From: Planctomycetota bacterium | GTDB lineage: Bacteria > Planctomycetota > UBA8108 | Assembly: GCA_016928605.1 (NCBI GenBank) | Contig: JAFGKN010000727.1 | Coordinates: forward strand, 1 to 5,330 | Reading direction: 5' to 3' | DNA length: 5,330 nt | The notes under the pieces: model-generated | The model's input: only the letters and a program-made list of their open reading frames with translations | Told to the model about the DNA's origin: nothing | Databases searched by the model: none | Made by a program: the position numbers and the translations under genes | Shown here: positions 1 to 5,330 of the stretch, piece after piece | How positions within the stretch are numbered: the stretch's first letter is position 1 | How the letters are laid out: each line of letters opens with the position of its first letter

Positions 1-1
1 C

Positions 2-589
2 GCCGACATCGAGAGCGATCTGGACTCGTGCCCGCCAGCGCGCCAGCTCCGCGCGAGCCTCCTCAGCTACGCGGCGGGCGAGCTGTTCCAGCCCCGGACC
101 CGGGTGGAGATCCCGCAGGTGCGGGCCCTCTTCCGCGATCTGACGCTCACGGAGAAGCTCGGCGCCAGGGTCATCCGGGCCACCAGCGCCCAGAGCGGCT
201 ACGGAGCGGCCCTGATGCTCGACGGCGATGCGAGCACGATGTGGCACACCGTGTGGGGCGAGGGCGCGCCGGGATTCCCTCACGAGGTCGTGATCGGCTT
301 CGATCGGAGCGCGAAGCTCGGAGGCGTGCTCCTCCTCCCGCGCCAGGACGGCAACCGCAACGGCTGGATCCGAGACTGCGAGATCTACGTGAGCGAGGAT
401 GGAGAAGAGTGGGGAGCGCCCGTCTCGAAGGTGCGGCTTTCGAGGGATGCACCGGAGAAGGAGATCCGCTTCTCGACGCCGGCGGCGGGGAGGTTCCTCA
501 AGTTGGTGGCCCTCGCTCCGTTCGACGACCAGCCCTTCGCCTCGCTGGCCGAGCTGAGCGTCCTGTCCCCGGAGCCGGAGAGGTCCTGA
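2..589 (+). CDS. 3' end of a probable GH2-like secreted glycosidase with C-terminal F5/8 type C (discoidin) domain; 5' end outside the window
   Basis: The frame is open from the window edge, giving 195 residues before a TGA stop; the true start lies upstream. Residues 1-44 (IESDLDS, PARQLRASLLSY, FQP) resemble the end of the glutamine-amidotransferase-like domain found in large GH2-type proteins, which also closes the gene at 3318-5330. Residues about 50-190 read as a discoidin/CBM32-like beta-sandwich: LDGDASTMWHT (73-83), a hydrophobic strand then LLLPRQDGNRNGWI, EIYVSEDGEEW, and a closing F.KL.AL....FASLAELSVL. Such domains usually bind galactose-type sugars or cell-surface glycans and anchor or target the enzyme. 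The discoidin call is firm; the GH2 assignment of the missing part is inference. The GTG at 104 is internal and not a likely start, because coding similarity continues upstream of it. The gene converges on the alpha-galactosidase gene with a 10-bp gap. Confidence 0.8.
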   Translation, partial: ADIESDLDSCPPARQLRASLLSYAAGELFQPRTRVEIPQVRALFRDLTLTEKLGARVIRATSAQSGYGAALMLDGDASTMWHTVWGEGAPGFPHEVVIGFDRSAKLGGVLLLPRQDGNRNGWIRDCEIYVSEDGEEWGAPVSKVRLSRDAPEKEIRFSTPAAGRFLKLVALAPFDDQPFASLAELSVLSPEPERS

Positions 590-622
590 CGCCTCCAGCC
601 TATTGCCTGCGATACGTCAGGA
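584..622. terminator. Possible stem-loop spanning the two convergent stop codons
   Basis: TCCTGACG (584-591) and CGTCAGGA (615-622) are a perfect 8-bp inverted repeat around a 23-nt loop. The loop contains most of the 10-bp gap between the stop codons at 587-589 and 600-602. The position suits a bidirectional terminator for the converging genes. There is no T-tract on either side and the loop is long, so it is not a classical intrinsic terminator and could be chance. Confidence 0.3.
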
Positions 623-3251
623 GCGCCGCTCCGGGACGGGCGGGGATCGAGATGGCGACGCCGCGCTCCATCAGCTCCGCTCCCTTGCGGCGCTCCGAGC
701 GGTCGGGTAGGTCCAGGTCGCGCACCTCATAGGTCGCGCCGGCGGCGAGGCCGCGGAGGACGATGGTCCTCGCTGCGGCGCCGCTGTCGGCGCGGCGGAA
801 GGCCTGCACGAGACCGCGTCCCTCCTCCGGGAGATCGAACTGCCAGCCGATCCAGGCATCGCCCTGCGCGCTGTAGGGCGTGAGCGGGTAGTAGTCGCCG
901 AAGAAGATGTCGCGGACTTCGATCCACTGGCGCATCAGCCGGCGGATCTCGCCGTAGGGAAGATCCGTGCGGCGAACGTCGTAGCAGGCCGTGAGGTGGG
1001 GGCACATCGCGCTCCGGAAGGTGTAAGGATCCGCAGAGCTCACGCCGGTGCCGTAGTACGGCATCCAGAAGGCGATGCCGTAGGTGTGGAGCTGCTGGCC
1101 GACCGGCTCGAGGATGTAGTCGCTGCGCAGCAGCGGCACGGCGCGCCGCAGAGTTTCGAGGTCGTTGCGGCGGCCGCCGCTCGCGCAGGAGTCGATGAGC
1201 ATGTCGGGATGACGTCGGCGCAGCTCGTCCCAGTACGCGAGGTAGCCCGAGACGTAGCGGTTTTCGGCCATCCCTTGCCGGTCCTCGGCATCGGCGGCTC
1301 GCCAGTAGGGCAGCGGATCGATGTTGAAGTCGTTGCGGTAGAGATCGATGCCCTCGCTCCGGATCAGGCCGTCGACGTGCTCGGTCAGCCAGCGGCGAGC
1401 CTCGGGGTTGCCGAGGTCGAGGAGGCGCTGGCCAGCGGCTTCATCGACCGTGAAGCGCGCCGCAAAGCGCTCCATCGTCGAGCTGTCGGGCGTCGGCCCG
1501 GGGGGCAGGTGGCCGTAGCTCCAGGGGCCGGCGGGATTGCTCGCCGCGCTGAACTGCCGCGCGGCGTCGTCCGCGGGTGCTTCGCCGCGGCGGATCCGGA
1601 CCTCGAGACCGGTGGAGTCGCAGGCGTGCGAGCCATCCCCGCGCCCGACGATGAAGTCGACTGCATCTCCCTTCGCAGTGTCGATAGCGGCGCGAAACAA
1701 GGCCCGTGGGCCGCAGCCCTCGAGCCGGATCCAGCCGCGGAAGAGCGAGCGGCCCTGGTGGATGACGTGCACGTCGGTCGTCGTCTGCTCGTCGATGGCG
1801 AGGAAGACGGCATCGATGGAGTACTCGCCGGCCGCCGGCGCCGTCCAGCGCACGACGGCGTACTCGCCCTCCGGCCCGGGGTGGAACGCGAGGCGCCCCG
1901 GCTCCCAGCGGATGCCCGCGAGCGCCTTCACCTTCTCCGCCGGATTGTACGTCACGCACGGATCCGGCCCGGAGTCCTCGCTCTGGCGCCATCCCTGGAG
2001 GCCGGCCGAGGAATCGCCCGCGGAGAGGAGCCAGTCGGGGCGCTTCTCGTAGAGCCACGTCCCGGGCGTGACCCGCTCGGGCTCGAACCAGACGATGCTC
2101 CGCACTCCCCGGGCCCGCGCGTGATCCGTGATGGGGCGGAGCCCCCCCGGGAAGCGCTGCGTGTCCACCTCCCAGGTGCCGACGTTGGGCCAGCCGGTCC
2201 GGTTCAAGTACCAGCCGGCATCCATCCACCAGTAGTCGAGCTTCAGCCCCTCGGCGAGGTAGCGATCGACGAAGTGCTTCTGGCTTTCCGAGTCGGCGTG
2301 GATCATCTCGCCGAACTGGTGCGAGCTGCAGGCGGCGAGCTGCGGCGGCGGAAGCCGGCCTCCCGGCCGCGGCAGGTTGTGCGCGAGCATCCAGCGCCGC
2401 CACCGGTTCTGACCGTCGATCCAGTCGCCGCGCCAGAAGAGGAGAGCCACGAGCGGCGTGCGGATCTCCTCGCCGGGATGGAGCACGAGATGCGTCCGCT
2501 CCTGACCGGCGCGGACGGCCGCTCCGCTCTGTCTGGAGGCTCCGCTCTCTCCTGCGCCTGCGCTCCCTCCGGCATCTGCGGCGCCCGCGCTCCGCGCGAA
2601 CTCCGCGGCCCACTGTCCGGGCCAGCCCACCGCGATCGAGACACCTCTGCCGGGTCCGGCGAGGCTGAAGTAGGGGAGAACGGAGTCGCTCGGGCGGCCT
2701 CCTGGCGGCGCGAAGCGGAGGAGGGCGCCGCTCTCGAGCGCGGTCGCGTGCGGCTCGTAGTCCCGCTGCGTGCACGGGCTGCCGGTGTGGTGGTGGAGGA
2801 CGACCTCGCTCTCCGCTCCGCAGGGGAAGAGCGCATCCAGCGCCCGGATGCCGGCGATGACCGGGGAGTCGCGGGTCGACTCGTTCTTGAAGTAGACCGT
2901 CCACTCGAGCGCGGCGAAGTCGTGGTACTCGACCGTGACCCGGCGGACGGAGAGCCCGCTGCGCGGATCCTTCCAGGTCTCGGATGTCTCCCGCCGCTCG
3001 GCGTCGATCTCCCGCGTCGCTCGCTCCAGCGGCCACGCCGCGAGGAGGGCGCTCGACTCCTCGCCGCCCAGGCGGAACGAGAACGGCTGCCCGCGCTCTC
3101 GCGCGGCGTCCATCCAGCTGCGGGCATCCCGAGCGGCGCTTTCCTCCATCGGGCCTGCGCCGGCGCGGATGCCCTGGACCGCCGCGGCTGCCGCGAGGAG
3201 GGCGGCTGCGAGCAGCAGTGCGGTGCTCCGTCGTTTCGATACTCGGCTCAC
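600..3251 (-). CDS. Secreted GH36 alpha-galactosidase with an accessory module inserted in its catalytic barrel
   Basis: Predicted to hydrolyse terminal alpha-galactosides by a retaining mechanism. A basic N-terminus (SKRR) and an Ala/Leu core (residues 10-25) form a signal peptide, so it is exported. Residues about 50-290 form the N-terminal beta-sandwich (FWRGDWIDGQNRWRRWMLAHN near its end). The TIM barrel starts near 300: WWMDAGWY (341-348, substrate-binding Asp344), WFEPE (388-392), YRNDFN (638-643, predicted nucleophile Asp641), CASGG (689-693) and RSDY (709-712, predicted acid/base Asp711, 70 residues after the nucleophile as expected for GH36). Residues about 800-883 are the C-terminal beta-sandwich. 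Residues about 411-607, between RPDWLLS and LLDLGNPE, are an inserted WSYG-type module that explains a length near 880 where about 700 is usual. A Gly/Ala/Ser-rich stretch (221-249) interrupts the N-terminal domain. The GTG start is chosen for its Shine-Dalgarno site and because it keeps the signal peptide. It lies 66 bp downstream of a co-directional GH2-like gene. Stop is TAG. Confidence 0.93.
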   Translation of the reverse strand: MSRVSKRRSTALLLAAALLAAAAAVQGIRAGAGPMEESAARDARSWMDAARERGQPFSFRLGGEESSALLAAWPLERATREIDAERRETSETWKDPRSGLSVRRVTVEYHDFAALEWTVYFKNESTRDSPVIAGIRALDALFPCGAESEVVLHHHTGSPCTQRDYEPHATALESGALLRFAPPGGRPSDSVLPYFSLAGPGRGVSIAVGWPGQWAAEFARSAGAADAGGSAGAGESGASRQSGAAVRAGQERTHLVLHPGEEIRTPLVALLFWRGDWIDGQNRWRRWMLAHNLPRPGGRLPPPQLAACSSHQFGEMIHADSESQKHFVDRYLAEGLKLDYWWMDAGWYLNRTGWPNVGTWEVDTQRFPGGLRPITDHARARGVRSIVWFEPERVTPGTWLYEKRPDWLLSAGDSSAGLQGWRQSEDSGPDPCVTYNPAEKVKALAGIRWEPGRLAFHPGPEGEYAVVRWTAPAAGEYSIDAVFLAIDEQTTTDVHVIHQGRSLFRGWIRLEGCGPRALFRAAIDTAKGDAVDFIVGRGDGSHACDSTGLEVRIRRGEAPADDAARQFSAASNPAGPWSYGHLPPGPTPDSSTMERFAARFTVDEAAGQRLLDLGNPEARRWLTEHVDGLIRSEGIDLYRNDFNIDPLPYWRAADAEDRQGMAENRYVSGYLAYWDELRRRHPDMLIDSCASGGRRNDLETLRRAVPLLRSDYILEPVGQQLHTYGIAFWMPYYGTGVSSADPYTFRSAMCPHLTACYDVRRTDLPYGEIRRLMRQWIEVRDIFFGDYYPLTPYSAQGDAWIGWQFDLPEEGRGLVQAFRRADSGAAARTIVLRGLAAGATYEVRDLDLPDRSERRKGAELMERGVAISIPARPGAALLTYRRQ
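1464..1916 (-). repeat. Copy A of the shared WSYG-type module, inside the GH36 alpha-galactosidase
   Basis: Encodes residues 446-596 of the alpha-galactosidase. Motifs in order: LAFHPG, GEYAVVRWTAPA, TTDVHV.H.GR.LF.G, GDAVDF.VG, DSTGLEV, then FSAASNPAGPWSYG and PD..T..RF. The whole insert probably begins earlier, near residue 414 (QGW, then PCVTYNP), and ends near 600. It aligns without gaps to copy B in the upstream gene: 79 of 151 residues identical by hand count, 23 of 28 in the opening segment. The fold is probably a beta-sandwich and the role perhaps glycan binding or shaping of substrate access. No function is shown by the sequence itself. Confidence 0.85.
2505..2591 (-). repeat. Low-complexity Gly/Ala/Ser insert within the alpha-galactosidase N-terminal domain
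   Basis: Encodes residues 221-249, almost entirely Gly, Ala and Ser with a few charged residues, between WPGQWAAEFAR and QERTHL. At the DNA level an exact 10-bp direct repeat GCTCCGCTCT occurs at 2521-2530 and 2539-2548, an 18-bp in-frame offset that gives the repeated SGA. It is probably a flexible surface loop grown by replication slippage. Confidence 0.6.
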
Positions 3252-3258
3252 GGTGATG

Positions 3259-3264
3259 CTCCTC
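3259..3264 (-). promoter_or_regulatory. Shine-Dalgarno site of the alpha-galactosidase gene
   Basis: Read on the minus strand this is GAGGAG, within GAGAGGAG (3259-3266), with 7 nt between it and the GTG at 3249-3251. The strong match and ideal spacing decide in favour of this GTG over the in-frame ATG at codon 35, which would remove the signal peptide. It shows that the downstream gene of the pair has its own translation start. Confidence 0.8.
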
Positions 3265-3294
3265 TCGTCAAACCTCGCTCGATGGCGCTGATCT

Positions 3295-3316
3295 CCGCGG
3301 CCCGCGGGATCCGCGG
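3295..3316. repeat. Cluster of three GC palindromes in the intergenic gap
   Basis: CCGCGG (3295-3300), CCCGCGGG (3301-3308) and CCGCGG (3311-3316) lie back to back in the 66-bp spacer, just after the stop codon of the GH2-like gene. The outer copies can pair to a 6-bp stem with a 10-nt loop. This could be a weak RNA hairpin that modulates read-through or protects the mRNA end. In DNA this rich in GC, chance is a fair alternative. Confidence 0.35.
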
Positions 3317-3317
3317 C

Positions 3318-5330
3318 TCACTCGTACCGGATGCGCCTGAGGAACTCGTCCCAGTCCGCGGGCAGGGCGGCCGGCTCTGGGCGGCGCAGGCTCGCCGCGT
3401 GGCGGAGCAGGTTGCGGAGCAGCCGCTCGGCGGCGGGGTGATGTTCCAGGTGCTCGCGGATGGACAGCGTGTTCAGGATGAAATGGCCGGCGCCGAGCCG
3501 GTGGACCGAGACGAGCAGCCCGGAGGAGTATCCCTGGGAGGCGTTGATCGCCCCGGCGACCGCCTCCTCCGGAGGATCCAGGTCCGTCCAGGCCGCATCG
3601 GGGATCAGCTCGCGGTAGAAGGTGTAATCCATCAGGCCTCCCCGCGGCAAGCCGTCGAAGATCGCGTGAGGCTTGCACCACTCGTCGGTGTGGTAGAGCC
3701 AGGAGGGGAGCGAGCGCAGCGCTCCCTTCGACTCGAGCGGCATCCAGGCCACGGGATCTGCCTCGCTTGCGAACACGGAGGGGGAGAGGAACACGACGGC
3801 GCTGCCGCGCGCGATGCGCTCGGCGAGGTCCCGGAAGACTGCCGCGCCTCCCGGCGCCGCTGGCCGCGCCGCCGCGAGGATCACCTGCGGGCGGCCGGCG
3901 GCCGACGCATCGAGGCCGGCGCCGCGGACGTTCCGCGCCTCGAGCCAGCGCGCGAGGAGGGCGTCGTCTCCCCACAGCACGATTTCCTCATCGAGCGGGG
4001 GCATCGCCGCGGGGTCGTCGACGAAGAACTCGACGATCTCGCCGGCCGCGGCCGCTCCTCCCTCGAACGTCGCCGAGAAGCGATAGGCTCCGGCCGGCCC
4101 GTCGATCACCACGCTCTCGGACAAGACGGGTTGCACCATCGGCGGCTCGGCGCCGCCCGCATCCTCCGCGATGGAGACTCTCGCCTGGCGTTCGAAGACG
4201 CGGATCTTTCCGGGACCGACCACGCGCAGCCAGACCGAGTACTCGCCCGGCGGCAGAGCGTCCTCGCTGGCGAGCAGCGCCTCGATCCGGACCGGCGTAC
4301 CGCGGTAGACGTTGACGGGCTCTGCGAAGAGGCACCAGCGGAGCGGCGCGAAGCCGTCGAACACGGCGTCGGCGGTGCCGGGCTTCAGCTCGCGGAACGT
4401 CGTCCAGAGCCCCTCGCCGGTCATGCCCTGGTCGACGGTGCCCGTCAGGCTGTAGCCCACCACGGCGGGATTCGAGCGTATGGCGTTGAGCCCCAGCAGT
4501 CGCTGCCCGGCCATGCGGGCGTTGCTCTGGGCGAAGAACTCCTCGGGGCGATCGAAGGCCTCGTCGAGGCGCCATCGCTTCCAGTCTTCGAGGAACCTGT
4601 CGCGCTGCGCCCGGTAGAAGAGAGCGTCCTCGACGTCCGGCTTGCCCGCCTGCTCGTAGAGATTCACCACGCGCATCAGGTCGACCGCGCTGCCGATGCC
4701 GTACTCGGAGATGAAGAGCGGCAGGCCGTCTCCGTCCATCGTCCGCAGCGCGCGGATGATGTCCGCGGTGTGCGGCACGCGCTGGTAGGGGTGCTTGTCC
4801 GACAGCAGGTCCTCCCAGCGCGCCGAGCCCGGATTGCTGACGCCGCCGATAGGGGCTTCCACCAGTCCGGCATCGAAGCGCTGGAAGGTGGCAGCATCGG
4901 GCGAGTCTCCCGGGGCCAGCAGCCCGTAGCTCCACGGGCCGGAGGGATTGCCGCCGGCGGTGAAGTCCGCGGCGGCGCTCACTGCGACGCCGAGGGACGG
5001 CTGGATCGTCACGTCGAGCGCCGTCGTGTCGGCGCCGTAGTCGCCGTTGCCGAAGCCGCAGCAGAAGTCCAGCGCATCGCCGGCGCGGACCGCGATGCGC
5101 CCCTCGAAGCGCTGCTCGCCGCCGCCGCCCAGCACGTGGATCCCTCCCGCGAAGAGCTCCCGGCCGCCGTGGAGGACGTGGACGTCCGTCGTCGCGCGCT
5201 CTGCGATGCTCTGGAAGACCGCCGTCACCTGCACGGCATCGTCGGCGGGCGCCGTCCAGCGGACGACCGCGTACTCGCCACGCTGGCCGGGGTGGAAGGC
5301 CAGCTGGCCCGGCGCCCAGGTGATGCCGAG
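3318..5330 (-). CDS. GH2-like glycoside hydrolase, C-terminal 670 residues, with embedded WSYG-type module; 5' end outside the window
   Basis: The frame is open to the window edge, so the start, any signal peptide and the expected acid/base Glu are missing; the GTG at 5234 is internal. Counting from the edge, residues 1-153 are an accessory module (RWTAPA, TTDVHV, NPSGPWSYG) homologous to the insert in the neighbouring alpha-galactosidase. Barrel sequence follows: SNPGSARWEDLL, KHPYQRVPHT, then LPLFISEYG (203-211) whose Glu209 is the probable GH2 nucleophile, and GYSLTGTVDQGMTGEG. Residues about 325-440 look like Ig-like beta-sandwiches (LRWCLFAEPVNVYRGTPV, PPGEYSVWLRVVG). Residues about 445-650 resemble a glutamine-amidotransferase-like Rossmann domain (ARGSAVVFLSP, IFDGLPRGGLMDYTFYRE, GAGHFILNTL, AAERLLRNLLRHA), probably structural. 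Its substrate is unknown; beta-galactoside or another beta-glycoside is plausible. It is the upstream member of a likely two-gene unit with the alpha-galactosidase gene. GH2 membership is inferred from motifs and architecture. Confidence 0.8.
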   Translation of the reverse strand, partial: LGITWAPGQLAFHPGQRGEYAVVRWTAPADDAVQVTAVFQSIAERATTDVHVLHGGRELFAGGIHVLGGGGEQRFEGRIAVRAGDALDFCCGFGNGDYGADTTALDVTIQPSLGVAVSAAADFTAGGNPSGPWSYGLLAPGDSPDAATFQRFDAGLVEAPIGGVSNPGSARWEDLLSDKHPYQRVPHTADIIRALRTMDGDGLPLFISEYGIGSAVDLMRVVNLYEQAGKPDVEDALFYRAQRDRFLEDWKRWRLDEAFDRPEEFFAQSNARMAGQRLLGLNAIRSNPAVVGYSLTGTVDQGMTGEGLWTTFRELKPGTADAVFDGFAPLRWCLFAEPVNVYRGTPVRIEALLASEDALPPGEYSVWLRVVGPGKIRVFERQARVSIAEDAGGAEPPMVQPVLSESVVIDGPAGAYRFSATFEGGAAAAGEIVEFFVDDPAAMPPLDEEIVLWGDDALLARWLEARNVRGAGLDASAAGRPQVILAAARPAAPGGAAVFRDLAERIARGSAVVFLSPSVFASEADPVAWMPLESKGALRSLPSWLYHTDEWCKPHAIFDGLPRGGLMDYTFYRELIPDAAWTDLDPPEEAVAGAINASQGYSSGLLVSVHRLGAGHFILNTLSIREHLEHHPAAERLLRNLLRHAASLRRPEPAALPADWDEFLRRIRYE
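4875..5327 (-). repeat. Copy B of the shared WSYG-type module, inside the GH2-like glycosidase
   Basis: Encodes residues 2-152 of the visible GH2-like fragment and is exactly as long as copy A (453 nt). The best-conserved parts are the opening HPG...GEYAVVRWTAPA stretch, TTDVHV.H.GR.LF.G, GDA.DF, and NP.GPWSYG..(A/P)PG..PD..T..RF. Where copy A has DFIVG, this copy has DFCCG, an unusual adjacent cysteine pair (residues 90-91). The module may extend past the window edge, where the counterpart of the QGW and TYNP segment of copy A would lie. Confidence 0.85.

Noticed and set aside
28..732. A 234-codon open frame on the plus strand crossing the convergent junction
   Set aside because: It is Arg/Pro-rich, lies out of frame with the discoidin domain and runs into the 3' end of the alpha-galactosidase gene; it is a composition artefact.
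636..1340. Arg in place of the usual Lys before the GH36 nucleophile (YRNDFN) as a sign of lost activity
   Set aside because: The nucleophile, acid/base and other active-site motifs are all present. From memory, the Arg form is normal in this GH36 subgroup, so it is not evidence of inactivation.
1537..2052. A 171-codon plus-strand open frame antisense to the alpha-galactosidase insert
   Set aside because: It has no domain pattern and its sequence follows from the antisense of the strongly supported coding frame.
1441..3036. A 531-codon open frame on the minus strand overlapping the alpha-galactosidase
   Set aside because: The translation is dominated by Arg, Ala, Gly and Pro without recognisable motifs, as expected for an out-of-frame reading of GC-rich coding DNA; the GH36 frame explains the whole stretch.
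3147..3149. ATG at codon 35 as an alternative alpha-galactosidase start
   Set aside because: It would remove the signal peptide, and the upstream GTG has a strong Shine-Dalgarno site at 7-nt spacing.
3266..3271. TTGACG (minus strand) as a possible -35 box for the alpha-galactosidase gene
   Set aside because: It is too close to the GTG start: a -10 box at normal spacing would fall inside the coding region, and no TATAAT-like sequence is there. Co-transcription with the upstream gene is more likely.
3767..4315. A 182-codon plus-strand open frame with extreme Arg content
   Set aside because: This is a typical GC-driven antisense shadow of the GH2-like gene.

Overview
The window is GC-rich, densely coding DNA holding three large genes, all of which look like extracellular or periplasmic carbohydrate-degrading enzymes. 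The organism is probably a GC-rich saccharolytic bacterium, perhaps from the Planctomycetota/Verrucomicrobiota or a similar lineage. That placement rests only on base composition and on the style of domain architecture (discoidin domains, 'NP.G.WSYG' modules, GH2 proteins ending in a glutamine-amidotransferase-like fold), so it is an inference.

Layout: (1) 2-589, plus strand: the 3' end of a gene ending in an F5/8 type C (discoidin, CBM32-like) domain, probably the tail of a large GH2-like glycosidase. (2) 600-3251, minus strand: a complete 883-residue GH36 alpha-galactosidase with a signal peptide. (3) 3318-5330, minus strand: the C-terminal 670 residues of a GH2-like glycosidase whose 5' end lies beyond the window. 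Gene 3 and gene 2 are co-directional, 66 bp apart, and probably form one transcription unit (gene 3 first). Gene 1 converges on gene 2 with only 10 bp between the stop codons. No intergenic stretch exceeds about 70 bp, and I see no RNA gene, mobile element or CRISPR array.

The main point of interest is a beta-rich accessory module of about 150-190 residues found in both minus-strand enzymes. In each it sits inside the catalytic TIM-barrel region, not at a terminus. The two copies align without a gap over 151 residues, with 79 identities by hand count. The order of motifs in both (RWTAP, TTDVHV, GDxxDF, then NPxGPWSYG last) appears circularly permuted compared with the order I recall for this module in other bacterial proteins, where the WSYG segment comes first. 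Two unrelated glycosidase families in one operon therefore seem to carry the same embedded, permuted module.

Together the genes suggest a small polysaccharide- or glycan-utilisation cluster that removes alpha-galactosyl groups and a second, probably beta-linked, sugar. The actual substrate cannot be read from the sequence. Nothing points to a wholly new type of system. The novelty is in domain architecture.
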